DNA of 64,000 nucleotides from Ferruginibacter sp. (lineage in GTDB: Bacteria > Bacteroidota > Bacteroidia > Chitinophagales > Chitinophagaceae): assembly GCA_013141115.1 (NCBI GenBank), contig JABFRP010000003.1, positions 558,001 to 622,000 of the forward strand, given 5' to 3'. Positions 9,484-18,702 of the stretch are shown here, piece after piece. The translations under genes and the position numbers were made by a program. Each line of letters opens with the position of its first letter. Within the stretch, counting starts at the first letter, position 1. The notes beneath the pieces were generated by a model. That model saw only the letters and a program-made list of their open reading frames with translations, did not search any database and had not been told where the DNA came from.

Positions 9484-10788
9484 GTGTATAGAATAATTAC
9501 AGCATATCTCTTTTGTTTTATTGTTTTTATAAATAATGATGGGTTGTTGGCGCAAAATAATTTTGTACAGCAGCAACAAAACAATTTAATGATCGGCAAT
9601 AAGCCTTATCATTTTGTTGGTGCTAATATGTGGTATGCCAATGTAATGGCAATGCCCGATAATAAAGGCGGGAACAGAAAAAGGCTTTTAAAAGAATTGG
9701 ATTTTTTACAGCAACAAGGCGTTACTAATATTCGAGTGCTGATTGGTGCACAGGGCCAGGGTAAATTAGTAAATGGTGTAAATCCTGTTCACCCGGCACT
9801 GCAAACAGCGCCGGCAACATACAATGATGACCTGTTGCTGGGGATGGATTTTTTGCTACAACAACTGCAAAAAAGAAAAATGTATGGGGTTTTCTTTTTT
9901 AGTAACAACTGGGAGTGGAGTGGAGGTTTTTTGCAGTACATGAACTGGCATAATAAACTAGATGATACCACAATGGCCAAAAAATTTACCTGGGATGAGA
10001 ACAGGGATATTGTAAGCCGGTTTTATAATTGCAACGAATGTAAAGAAGACTACTGGAATTTTGTAAAACATATTCTGCAACGTACCAGCAGCATCACCAA
10101 AAAGAAATATACCAGCGAGCCTTCTATAATGGCCTGGGAAATTGCCAATGAGCCAAGGCCAATGCGCCCTGCAGCTATTGAAGCTTATAAAGATTTTTTA
10201 CAACAAACAAGTGCGCTGATAAAGAAGAACGATCCAGCTCATTTACTTACTATTGGTACAGAAGGTTATATGGGAACTGAAACGATGGAAGTTTTTGAAA
10301 CCATTCATACCGATAAAAATGTGGATTATGCCACCATACATATCTGGCCTAAAAACTGGGGCTGGTATACGGATAGCACTTTTAAAAATGATTTTTCTGC
10401 TGTGGTTAATAAAACAGCCAACTATATAAATGAACATGCAGCTGTAATGCAAAAAATACACAAACCTTTAGTAGTAGAAGAGTTTGGATTGCCCAGGGAT
10501 AATTTTTCTTTTGCATTACAATCGCCGGCGGAGTACCGCAATAAATATTTTGAAGGGGTGTTACAATTGCTGGTAAAAAGTAAAAAAGAAAACAGCACGG
10601 TTGCAGGAATAAACTTTTGGGCATTTGGTGGTTTTGGAAAACCGGCAAAAAACAAAGATCCGTTTTGGAAAGAAGGTGATGACTTGCTGGGTGATCCGCC
10701 AATGGAAGAGCAGGGATTAAATTCGGTATTTGCAGGCGATACTACCACCTGGAAATTAATACGGCAATATGTTAAGCTTATAAAATAA
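9484..10788 (+). CDS. GH5 (subfamily 7-like) endo-beta-mannanase, exported
   Basis: I place the start at GTG 9484 (434 residues). The alternative TTG at 9448 lies inside the stem-loop, and from GTG the protein opens with a compact signal peptide (YRIITAYLFCFIVFINNDGLLAQ, cleavage after AQ) just behind an AAGAAG stretch. The fold is a clan GH-A barrel. The acid/base Glu sits in WEIANEP-RP and the nucleophile Glu in LVVEEFG, both typical of GH5_7 mannanases. FVGANMWYANVMA near the N-terminus fits the same subfamily. It would cut the mannan backbone internally. No lipobox is seen, so it is probably periplasmic or secreted. The GH26 mannanase follows after 9 bases. Confidence 0.87.
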   Translation: MYRIITAYLFCFIVFINNDGLLAQNNFVQQQQNNLMIGNKPYHFVGANMWYANVMAMPDNKGGNRKRLLKELDFLQQQGVTNIRVLIGAQGQGKLVNGVNPVHPALQTAPATYNDDLLLGMDFLLQQLQKRKMYGVFFFSNNWEWSGGFLQYMNWHNKLDDTTMAKKFTWDENRDIVSRFYNCNECKEDYWNFVKHILQRTSSITKKKYTSEPSIMAWEIANEPRPMRPAAIEAYKDFLQQTSALIKKNDPAHLLTIGTEGYMGTETMEVFETIHTDKNVDYATIHIWPKNWGWYTDSTFKNDFSAVVNKTANYINEHAAVMQKIHKPLVVEEFGLPRDNFSFALQSPAEYRNKYFEGVLQLLVKSKKENSTVAGINFWAFGGFGKPAKNKDPFWKEGDDLLGDPPMEEQGLNSVFAGDTTTWKLIRQYVKLIK

Positions 10789-10797
10789 TTTAGCCTG

Positions 10798-11949
10798 ATG
10801 AAAAGATGGTTGACAATGGGTATTTTTTGTATTATTTTTCTTTTACAGAAAAACCTGCTTACTGCACAAGATGCATTTTTACCCTGTGATAGGAATGCCA
10901 CAAAAGAAACAATAGCCCTATATGGCAATTTAAAAAAACTTTCTCAAAAGGGTTACTTGTTTGGCCACCAGGATGATTTGGCTTATGGTGTAAACTGGCG
11001 TTATGAAAAAGACAGAAGTGATGTAAAAGATGTTTGCGGCGATTATCCTGCAGTGTATGGATGGGATTTAGGCGGATTGGAAAGAACAAGCGGCGATAAG
11101 AATTTAGATGGAGTGCCATTTAAAAATATGCGGCAATATATTAAAGAGGGCTACAAGCGTGGCGGCGTGATCACCATCAGCTGGCATTTGGATAATCCTG
11201 CTACCGGTGGTAATGCATGGGATACCACACATGGAACGGTAGCATCCGTTTTACCCGGTGGTGCTAATCACGAATTATTTAAAACATGGTTAGATAAAGC
11301 TGCCAGTTTTATGTTGTCGTTAAAAGGAGATAATAAAGAATTGATACCGGTTTTGTTTCGGCCTTATCACGAATTAACCGGCACCTGGTTTTGGTGGGGA
11401 CCAAATAATTGCACCCCAGAGCAGTTTAAAATTTTATGGCGCTTTACCAATTACTATTTAAAAGAGGTAAAAAAATGCCATAACCTTCTCTATGTATATA
11501 ATACCGGCGGCGATTTTAAAACAAAGGAAGAATATTTAGAACGTTATCCCGGTGATGATGTGGTGGATATGATAAGCTTTGATACCTATCAATGGGGCAA
11601 TCCTTCCAAAGAGGATGGCTTTACCAAAAACGTACATAACTTATTAAATATTTTAGACAGCGCTGCTGCCGAAACCAATAAGCTAACAGCCATTGCCGAA
11701 ACCGGTTACGAAGCAGTGCCTTATGCTAATTGGTGGACGGATGTTTTACAAAAAGCAATTGGTACGCATCAGTTAGCTTATGTATTGCTTTGGCGCAATC
11801 ATGGGTACAATGAATGGTCGAAAAAAATGCATTACTATGTGCCTTTTAAAGGGCAGGTGAGCGAAAAAAATTTTATCAGATTTTATGAGGCGGATAAAAC
11901 TTTATTTGAAAAAGATGCTGCAAAAGAAAATTTGTACCATATACACTGA
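10798..11949 (+). CDS. GH26 endo-beta-mannanase, exported
   Basis: The 383-residue protein has a signal peptide (MKRWLTMGIFCIIFLLQKNLLTAQ). The GH26 barrel is clear: GHQDDLAYG at about 56, ITISWHLDNP at about 125-134, and the acid/base Glu192 in FRPYHELTGTWFWWG. YERYPGDD-like LERYPGDDVVDMISFDTY is at about 247, and the nucleophile Glu301 is in AETGYE. GH26 enzymes hydrolyse beta-1,4-mannan; periplasmic members often release mannobiose, which would feed the epimerase and GH130 encoded next. A paralogue lies at 28235. A 182-base gap separates it from the symporter gene. It could be an exo-mannobiohydrolase rather than a random endo-enzyme. Confidence 0.92.
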   Translation: MKRWLTMGIFCIIFLLQKNLLTAQDAFLPCDRNATKETIALYGNLKKLSQKGYLFGHQDDLAYGVNWRYEKDRSDVKDVCGDYPAVYGWDLGGLERTSGDKNLDGVPFKNMRQYIKEGYKRGGVITISWHLDNPATGGNAWDTTHGTVASVLPGGANHELFKTWLDKAASFMLSLKGDNKELIPVLFRPYHELTGTWFWWGPNNCTPEQFKILWRFTNYYLKEVKKCHNLLYVYNTGGDFKTKEEYLERYPGDDVVDMISFDTYQWGNPSKEDGFTKNVHNLLNILDSAAAETNKLTAIAETGYEAVPYANWWTDVLQKAIGTHQLAYVLLWRNHGYNEWSKKMHYYVPFKGQVSEKNFIRFYEADKTLFEKDAAKENLYHIH

Positions 11950-12026
11950 AAGAAAAAACTAAGTAGCAGACAAAGAAGAAAGTAAAACGGTATAACACAA
12001 TTAAAGTTCAATAATGATATGTAGTA

Positions 12027-12042
12027 TCCCGATGTATCGGGA
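12027..12042. repeat. Perfect short palindrome (TCCCGAT-GT-ATCGGGA)
   Basis: Seven-base arms separated by GT form a perfect hairpin in the 182-base gap between GH26 and the symporter. No T run follows, so it is not a good terminator. It resembles small GC-rich REP-like palindromes scattered in Bacteroidota genomes. I found no second copy in this window, and the nature is inferred. Confidence 0.4.
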
Positions 12043-12117
12043 CGACGTCAATGAAGTTGAATCAAGTAATACAGATCGGTTAATAAAAATATAACATCAT
12101 CTCCACTGTTTTTTATT

Positions 12118-12123
12118 AGGAGA
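12118..12123 (+). promoter_or_regulatory. Strong Shine-Dalgarno before the symporter
   Basis: AGGAGA lies 8 bases before the ATG at 12132. Most genes in this window have no such sequence, so this one stands out and fixes the start. It may give separately tuned translation of the membrane transporter. Confidence 0.6.
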
Positions 12124-12131
12124 CAACAAAT

Positions 12132-13961
12132 ATGAAACTACAATTTTTAGATATTGCAATAATCTGTACCTACCTCATTGGTATGCTGATGCTGGGCTGG
12201 TTCATGCGTAAAAAAGCCCGGCAGAGTAAAGAAAATTATTTGATGGGAGGAAAAAAGTTGCCTTGGTACATGCTGGGGCTTAGCGATGCATCGGATATGT
12301 TTGATATCAGTGGTACCATGTGGATGGTGGCTTTATGTTTTGTGTATGGTGTAAAAAGTTTGTGGATACCATGGTTGTGGCCGGTGTTTAACCAGGTGTT
12401 TAATATGATGTTTTTATCAAAGTGGTTAAGGCGCAGTAATGCCAATACCGGTGCCGAATGGTTGGGTACAAGGTTTGGTTTAACAGGCAAAGGTGTGCAG
12501 GCATCGCATACCGTTGTAGTGGCGTTTGCATTAATCGGTTGTCTGGGCTTTTTGGCTTATGGTTTTGTTGGCCTTGGCAAATTTGTAGAAATTTTTGTGC
12601 CATGGGATGTGGTAAAAGGGTATGTGCCTTTTGATGTGGCACCACAATATGTGGCGCATTTTTATGGAATTGTATTTACCCTATTCGCTGTATTTTATTC
12701 GGTATTGGGTGGTTTGCATAGTATAGTAATTGGCGATGTGATCAAGTATATTATTATGACCATTGGCGCCATTGCCATTGCCGTAATTGCCATGCAGCAT
12801 TTACACGGCAAAACTTTAAATGTACCTCGTGGTTGGGATAATCCGTTTTTTGGCTGGCACCTTGATATGAACTGGAGAGGTATTGTTGATGATGCAATGA
12901 AAAAAATTGATGGCGATGGCTATGGTATGTTCGGTATATTTTTTATGATGATGTTGTTTAAAGGAGTGTTTGCATCTTTAGCAGGTCCGGCACCTAATTA
13001 TGATATGCAAAAAATACTAAGTACCAAATCGCCAAAGGAAGCATCGAAGATGACAGGTTTTGTTTCGCTGATATTATTACCCATCCGGTATTCCATGATC
13101 ATCGGCCTTACTGTTTTAGGATTGCTGTATTACAATCAGCTGAATTTAAAAGATGCTACAGGCAATGTTGATTTTGAAAAAATATTACCTGCTACTATTA
13201 ATCAATTTTTACCAGTGGGCATTTTGGGCTTGGTGTTAACGGGTTTGTTCGGTGCGTTTGTGGGCACTTTTTCCGGCACCTTAAATGCAGCGCAAGCTTA
13301 TTTTGTAAACGATGTGTATTTAAAATATATCAATCCAACAGCTACTAATAAAAAGGTAATTACTGCCAATTATTTATCAGGTTTAATTATTGTGGCCGTG
13401 GGTATTGTGCTGGGTTTTTTAGCAAAGGATGTAAATAGTATTTTGCAATGGATCGTATCTGGTTTGTATGGTGGTTATATTGCTGCCAATGTTTTTAAAT
13501 GGTACTGGTGGCGCTTTAATGCGCACGGCTTTTTCTGGGGCATGTTTGCTGGCGTGGGAGGTGCATTAATTTTTTCAAGATTTTTTGAAGGCATAGAGTT
13601 TTTATATTATTTCCCGCTTTTATTTTTAATATCCATAGCAGGTTGCCTGATTGGTACATTTACCGCACCGGCAACTGATGTTACCGTGCTGAAGAAATTT
13701 TACAGCACGGTAAAGCCCTGGGGTTTTTGGCAGCCCATTCATCAGTTGGTGGTGGCCGATGATCCGGCTTTTTTACCCAATAAAAGATTTAAGCTGGATA
13801 TGTTTAATGTGGTACTGGGCATTATAGCGCAGTGTTGTTTAACAGTATTGCCCATGTACATAGTGCTTTGGATGAAGTTGCCTTTATTAATTACTGTTAT
13901 TATTCTGCTGATAATTATTGTGGTACTTAAAAAAACATGGTGGAATAAATTAGAAGACTAA
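12132..13961 (+). CDS. Sodium/solute symporter (SSS family), probable manno-oligosaccharide importer
   Basis: The 609-residue integral membrane protein has about 14 hydrophobic helices and the SSS/SLC5 pattern. The first helix starts at once (LDIAIICTYLIGMLMLGW), followed by KENYLMGGKKLPW, the typical SSS loop, and a conserved Asn/Gly-rich second helix. It uses a sodium gradient to take up sugars. It sits directly before the cytoplasmic mannobiose epimerase and GH130, neither of which has a signal peptide, so mannobiose or mannosylglucose uptake across the inner membrane is the natural job. Many comparable loci use an MFS transporter instead. Substrate is inferred from context only. Confidence 0.9.
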   Translation: MKLQFLDIAIICTYLIGMLMLGWFMRKKARQSKENYLMGGKKLPWYMLGLSDASDMFDISGTMWMVALCFVYGVKSLWIPWLWPVFNQVFNMMFLSKWLRRSNANTGAEWLGTRFGLTGKGVQASHTVVVAFALIGCLGFLAYGFVGLGKFVEIFVPWDVVKGYVPFDVAPQYVAHFYGIVFTLFAVFYSVLGGLHSIVIGDVIKYIIMTIGAIAIAVIAMQHLHGKTLNVPRGWDNPFFGWHLDMNWRGIVDDAMKKIDGDGYGMFGIFFMMMLFKGVFASLAGPAPNYDMQKILSTKSPKEASKMTGFVSLILLPIRYSMIIGLTVLGLLYYNQLNLKDATGNVDFEKILPATINQFLPVGILGLVLTGLFGAFVGTFSGTLNAAQAYFVNDVYLKYINPTATNKKVITANYLSGLIIVAVGIVLGFLAKDVNSILQWIVSGLYGGYIAANVFKWYWWRFNAHGFFWGMFAGVGGALIFSRFFEGIEFLYYFPLLFLISIAGCLIGTFTAPATDVTVLKKFYSTVKPWGFWQPIHQLVVADDPAFLPNKRFKLDMFNVVLGIIAQCCLTVLPMYIVLWMKLPLLITVIILLIIIVVLKKTWWNKLED

Positions 13962-13991
13962 AAAATATTTGTAAGATAAAATTTACAGACG

Positions 13992-15200
13992 ATGAAAAAT
14001 TTTAAAAAGCGGTTGGAGGAATTGAATCAAATGTATAAGGTCTTAATTGCAAAGCCTAATACAGTAAGCGAATGCAGTAACGGCATTATTAACCGCTATA
14101 AAAATCCTGTATTAACGGCTATGCATGCACCATTAACCTGGCGTTACGATTTTGATCCTGCTACCAATCCGTATTTAATGGAGCGCTTTGGTATTAATGC
14201 GGTATTTAATTCCGGCGCCATAAAATTTAATAACAAATTTGTTTTGGTGCCAAGGGTGGAAGGTGCCGACCGGAAATCTTTTTTTGCCATTGCAGAAAGT
14301 GATAATGGTATTGATAATTTTAAATTTTGGGATAAGCCAATTATTATACCGGAAACTGATGTACCCGATACTAATATTTATGATATGCGTTTGGTACAGC
14401 ACGAAGATGGCTGGATATACGGTTTATTTTGTACCGAAAGAAGAGATGCCAATGCACACATTGGTGATCAGTCTGCAGCTATTGCACAATGCGGCATTGT
14501 ACGCACTAAAGATCTGATTAGCTGGGAGAGATTGAAAGATTTAAAAACACCTTCTCCGCAGCAAAGAAATGTAGTATTGCATCCGGAATTTGTTAATGGT
14601 CAGTATGCATTTTATACCCGGCCGCAAGATGGATTTATTGAAGCAGGAACAGGCGGCGGCATTGGCTTTGGATTAAGTAAAAGTATTGTGGATGCTGTTA
14701 TTGATAAGGAAACGGTGATTGCACAAAAAGTTTATCATACCGTATATGAAGCAAAGAACGGGCAGGGGCCGGCACCAGTAAAAACCACTGAAGGTTGGTT
14801 GCATTTAGCACATGGTGTTAGAAATACGGCTGCAGGTTTGCGTTATGTGTTGTATATGTTTATGACAGACCTTAACGATTTAACAAAGATCATCCATCAG
14901 CCTGGCGGTTATTTTATTGCACCCGAAGGTAATGAAAGAGTAGGCGATGTATCTAATGTAGTATTTAGTAACGGTTGGATAGTGGATGATGATGGAACGG
15001 TGTATATTTACTATGCCTCTTCCGATACAAGAATGCATGTAGCCACTTCTTCAATAGAGCGGTTATTGGATTATGTGATAAATACGCCACAGGATGGATT
15101 TACTTCTTTTGCATCAGCTTCTGTGGTTACAAAAATTGCAGCAGATAATGCAGCCTTTTCTAAGAAGCAGGAAGAAAAACAATTACAGTCACATTTGTAA
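13992..15200 (+). CDS. GH130 4-O-beta-D-mannosyl-D-glucose phosphorylase
   Basis: The 402-residue protein has no signal peptide, so it is cytoplasmic. It is a five-bladed beta-propeller GH130. Asp131 in NIYDMRLV falls at the position of the catalytic Asp of characterised GH130_1 enzymes, and RVEGADRKSFFAIAES and HPEFVNGQYAFYTRP are phosphate- and sugar-site segments of that subfamily. The reaction is phosphorolysis of mannosyl-beta-1,4-glucose to mannose-1-phosphate and glucose. It ends 2 bases before the epimerase that makes its substrate from mannobiose. Assignment to GH130_1 rather than GH130_2 rests on remembered motifs and on the coupling with the epimerase. Confidence 0.92.
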   Translation: MKNFKKRLEELNQMYKVLIAKPNTVSECSNGIINRYKNPVLTAMHAPLTWRYDFDPATNPYLMERFGINAVFNSGAIKFNNKFVLVPRVEGADRKSFFAIAESDNGIDNFKFWDKPIIIPETDVPDTNIYDMRLVQHEDGWIYGLFCTERRDANAHIGDQSAAIAQCGIVRTKDLISWERLKDLKTPSPQQRNVVLHPEFVNGQYAFYTRPQDGFIEAGTGGGIGFGLSKSIVDAVIDKETVIAQKVYHTVYEAKNGQGPAPVKTTEGWLHLAHGVRNTAAGLRYVLYMFMTDLNDLTKIIHQPGGYFIAPEGNERVGDVSNVVFSNGWIVDDDGTVYIYYASSDTRMHVATSSIERLLDYVINTPQDGFTSFASASVVTKIAADNAAFSKKQEEKQLQSHL

Positions 15201-15202
15201 AA

Positions 15203-16423
15203 ATGGAAAATATATTACCGGAGTACAGGGCGGCAATGCAAAAGGAATTAGAAAATATTCTTTCTTTTTGGATGTCTCATACTGTTGATGAAGTGAATGG
15301 CGGCTTTATTGGCCAGATCGATTTTGAAAATAAAAAAATTACTGATGCACCTAAAGGAGCGGTGCTGAATGCAAGAATACTTTGGTCGTTTTCGGCGGCT
15401 TATAATTTAACAGGCAATACCACGTATCTTGATTTTGCAAAAAGAGCTTTCGATTATATCTGCAGGTATTTTATTGATAAAGATAATAGGGGCGTTTATT
15501 GGCTGGTAGATCATAAAGGCCATCCGCTGGATACCAAAAAACAAATTTATGCCCAGGCATTTGCTATTTATGCTTTTAGCGAATATTATAAAGCCACAAA
15601 AGATACTGCAGCCATTTCAAATGCCATTGATCTGTATGATGTAATAAATAAATACAGCTACGATACTATACACGGCGGCTATACAGAAGCATTTACTAAA
15701 GACTGGAATACGATCGAGGATCGGCGCCTGAGTGATAAAGATGCCAACGAAAAAAAATCAATGAACACTCATTTGCATGTGATCGAAGCTTTTTCTGCAC
15801 TCTATCAAATTTGGCCTTACGAACCGGTAAAGAAAAAGATCGCTGAACTTATTCAGAATTTTTCGCAACATATTATTGATCCGATAACCCATCACCAGCA
15901 TTTGTTTTTTGATGAACAATGGCGGCCAAGATCAACCACGGTGTCTTACGGGCATGATGTAGAAACGGCCTGGTTATTACAAGAAGCCGCAGCAATTATT
16001 ACAGATGATGATTTAATTGCCACAACCAAAACTATTGCGGTAAGCATGGCCGATGCCGTAAAAAAAGGGTTGGATAAGGATGGGGGTTTATGGTACGAAT
16101 ATGAACCGGCTACTGATCATTTAATAAAAGAAAAACACATGTGGCCGCAGGCTGAAGCAATGGTAGGCTATTTTAATGCGTATCAGAATACGATGGATAA
16201 AAAGTATTTGGATAGCTCTTTAGCATCGTGGCAGTTTGTACAACAATATATACATGATAAACAAAATGGCGAATGGTATTGGGGAGTAAAAGAAAATTAT
16301 GCTCCTATGCAACAGGATAAAGTGGGTGTTTGGAAATGCCCTTACCATAACAGCCGTGCTTGTATTGAAATAATAAAAAGGATCAATCATTTACAGAAGA
16401 ATAATTTAAATCAACAGGTATGA
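15203..16423 (+). CDS. Cellobiose/mannobiose 2-epimerase (AGE family)
   Basis: The 406-residue cytoplasmic protein has the (alpha/alpha)6-barrel fold of N-acylglucosamine 2-epimerases. Catalytic His motifs of the disaccharide 2-epimerases are present: NTHLHVIEAF (about 193), SYGHDVETAWLL (about 250), KHMWPQAE (about 312) and CPYHNSRACIE (about 382). It converts mannobiose to mannosylglucose for the GH130 encoded just before it; the two genes are 2 bases apart. Its stop overlaps the start of the GH3 gene (ATGA at 16420-16423), so the genes are translationally linked. Cellobiose epimerisation is the alternative activity of the same enzyme type. Confidence 0.93.
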   Translation: MENILPEYRAAMQKELENILSFWMSHTVDEVNGGFIGQIDFENKKITDAPKGAVLNARILWSFSAAYNLTGNTTYLDFAKRAFDYICRYFIDKDNRGVYWLVDHKGHPLDTKKQIYAQAFAIYAFSEYYKATKDTAAISNAIDLYDVINKYSYDTIHGGYTEAFTKDWNTIEDRRLSDKDANEKKSMNTHLHVIEAFSALYQIWPYEPVKKKIAELIQNFSQHIIDPITHHQHLFFDEQWRPRSTTVSYGHDVETAWLLQEAAAIITDDDLIATTKTIAVSMADAVKKGLDKDGGLWYEYEPATDHLIKEKHMWPQAEAMVGYFNAYQNTMDKKYLDSSLASWQFVQQYIHDKQNGEWYWGVKENYAPMQQDKVGVWKCPYHNSRACIEIIKRINHLQKNNLNQQV

Positions 16424-18681
16424 AAAAGAATCTCGTTCTTATTTTAATTGCAGGCTGTATGCTTTGCACTACAATTAATGCACAGGTAAACAATAGTTAT
16501 GATGCCAGAATAAGTCAATTGCTTAAGCAAATGACTTTGGAGGATAAAATAGGGCAGATGACCCAGGTAACATTAGCCGTATTTGCCAAAGGCGGTTGGG
16601 CCAATACTGATGGTAGTCTGGACCCTGCATTATTAAAAACGGCTATTCAAAAATATCATGTAGGCTCTATGTTAAATACCACTGCACATGCTTTGGATGT
16701 GCAAACATGGCAACGTATTATAAAAGAGATTCAGGATGAAACAAAAAATACTGCATTAAAAATTCCGGTATTGTATGGTTTAGATGCTATACACGGACAA
16801 ACGTATACCCTAAACTCTACCTTGTTTCCGCATAATTTAGCCATGGCTGCCACACGCAATCCTGCATTGGTAAAAGCGGCTGCAAAAATTACGGCGGCAG
16901 AATTGCGGGCATCTGGAGTACGTTGGAACTTTGCACCCGTTTTGGATTTGGGAAGACAGCCATTATGGTCACGCTTTCCCGAAACTTATGGTGAAGATGT
17001 TTACATTGGTAAAACCATGGGTGTTGCTGCGGTAAAAGGTTATGAAGAAGATGGACTTACCAACGTTACAGCTGTTGCAAGTTGCATGAAACATTATTTA
17101 GGCTACTCTGCCTCCCGTACAGGAAAAGACAGAACGCCAATATACATGCCCGAGATAGAAATGAGAGAGTATTATCTGCCGCAATTCAGAGCAGCAGTTA
17201 AAGCAGGTTCATCTTCTATAATGATCAACTCAAGCGATATTAATGGTACGCCGGTGCATGCCAGTAAATATTTATTAACTGATCTGTTAAGAAAAGAATT
17301 GGGTTTTGAAGGATTGATAGTAACCGATTGGGAAGATATTATTCGCCTGCACAGCATACATAAAATTGCGGCTACGCCAAGAGAAGCAGTGGTACTGGCC
17401 ATTAATGCAGGAATAGATATGAGTATGGTGCCGGGTGATTATTCTTTTTTTGATCTGCTAAAAGAAGCGGTGGCCAAAAAAGAAGTGCCCATGAGCCGTA
17501 TTGACGATGCTGTAAAAAGAATTTTAAAATTAAAATTTAAAGTGGGCTTATTTGATAATGCCTACGCAGAGGAAAAGGCAACAGCAAATTTTGGTAAAGC
17601 CGAATATCAAACCGTTGCTTTGGATGCAGCGCACGAAGCTATTACACTGGTGAAGAACAACAATAATATTTTACCCTTATCAAAAGATAAAAAGGTTTTG
17701 GTAATTGGCCCCACATCGCAAAGCATTGCCGCATTAAATGGCAGTTGGAGTTATACCTGGCAGGGCAACCAGGAAGAATGGTATCCTAAAGACAGTAAAA
17801 CTATTGCCGATGCAATAACAGATAAAATTGGTGCTGCTAATGTAATGGCCATTGGTGGTAAAGGCTTTGATAATAAAGCCAATTATGATATTGAAAAACT
17901 AAATGCCAATGCAGCTAATGCAGATGTGATTGTTTTGTGCCTGGGAGAAAATGCTTATGCCGAAAGTCCGGGTAATATAAGAGACCTGGCATTGCCCGAA
18001 GAGCAAGTGAATTTAGCTAAGGCCGCTTTTGCCACAGGCAAAAAAGTAGTGTTGCTGATGATTGAAGGCCGACCAAGATTTATCACCAACATTGAACCAG
18101 GTTGCGAGGCAATTGTATTGCCATTTTGGGGCGGAAGAAAAACTGCTGAAGCAACTGCCGATGTACTGTTTGGAGATTATAATCCCAATGGAAAAATGCC
18201 TTTCAGTTATCCAAAAAGTATGGGAGAGATGGTGATGTATGATTACAGAGGCACCGAAACAAAACGTGAAATATTTAATGCCGATGTATTGTGGAATGGT
18301 TACGATCCGTTGTTTGCTTTTGGCGCAGGGTTGAGTTACACTACTTTTTTGTACAGCAATCTGCAACTAAGTACTACCGCTTTAAAAGGCGATCAAAAAT
18401 TAACTGTTTCCGTTACTGTTACCAACACTGGTAAAGTGGATGGCAAGCATTCCGTAGAATTATATACCAAAGATATGTATGCCAGCATTGTGCCCAATAA
18501 TAAAAGGTTAAGGGCTTTTGATAAGATCAGTTTGAAAGCGGGAGAAAGTAAAACCGTGAAATTTATTATTGATAAAAACGACCTGGCTTTTGTAAATGCA
18601 CAATTAAAAACGGTAACGGAGCCGGGTGATTTTGAAATCATGATCGGCGATCAGCTTACAAAATTTACATGGAATAATTGA
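16420..18681 (+). CDS. GH3 beta-glucosidase, exported
   Basis: The 753-residue protein has a signal peptide (MKKNLVLILIAGCMLCTTINAQ). The GH3 barrel carries the nucleophile Asp303 in LIVTDWED and the substrate-contact motifs GLDAIHG, ETYGEDVY and KHYLGYS. The second domain (about 395-620) includes KNNNNILPLS and LGENAYAES with the likely acid/base Glu. An Fn3-like C-terminal domain has the pattern VTVTNTGKVDGKHSVELY. It would take single glucose units from glucomannan or xyloglucan oligosaccharides in the periplasm. It overlaps the epimerase gene by 4 bases and precedes GH31 by 21. The left-edge GH3 is a paralogue. Confidence 0.93.
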   Translation: MKKNLVLILIAGCMLCTTINAQVNNSYDARISQLLKQMTLEDKIGQMTQVTLAVFAKGGWANTDGSLDPALLKTAIQKYHVGSMLNTTAHALDVQTWQRIIKEIQDETKNTALKIPVLYGLDAIHGQTYTLNSTLFPHNLAMAATRNPALVKAAAKITAAELRASGVRWNFAPVLDLGRQPLWSRFPETYGEDVYIGKTMGVAAVKGYEEDGLTNVTAVASCMKHYLGYSASRTGKDRTPIYMPEIEMREYYLPQFRAAVKAGSSSIMINSSDINGTPVHASKYLLTDLLRKELGFEGLIVTDWEDIIRLHSIHKIAATPREAVVLAINAGIDMSMVPGDYSFFDLLKEAVAKKEVPMSRIDDAVKRILKLKFKVGLFDNAYAEEKATANFGKAEYQTVALDAAHEAITLVKNNNNILPLSKDKKVLVIGPTSQSIAALNGSWSYTWQGNQEEWYPKDSKTIADAITDKIGAANVMAIGGKGFDNKANYDIEKLNANAANADVIVLCLGENAYAESPGNIRDLALPEEQVNLAKAAFATGKKVVLLMIEGRPRFITNIEPGCEAIVLPFWGGRKTAEATADVLFGDYNPNGKMPFSYPKSMGEMVMYDYRGTETKREIFNADVLWNGYDPLFAFGAGLSYTTFLYSNLQLSTTALKGDQKLTVSVTVTNTGKVDGKHSVELYTKDMYASIVPNNKRLRAFDKISLKAGESKTVKFIIDKNDLAFVNAQLKTVTEPGDFEIMIGDQLTKFTWNN

Positions 18682-18702
18682 TAGTTTTTAAAATTCAATA
18701 GA

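Noticed and set aside
10422..10928. Open frame of 168 codons on the minus strand
   Set aside because: It spans the ends of two clear + strand glycosidase genes and has no recognisable motif.
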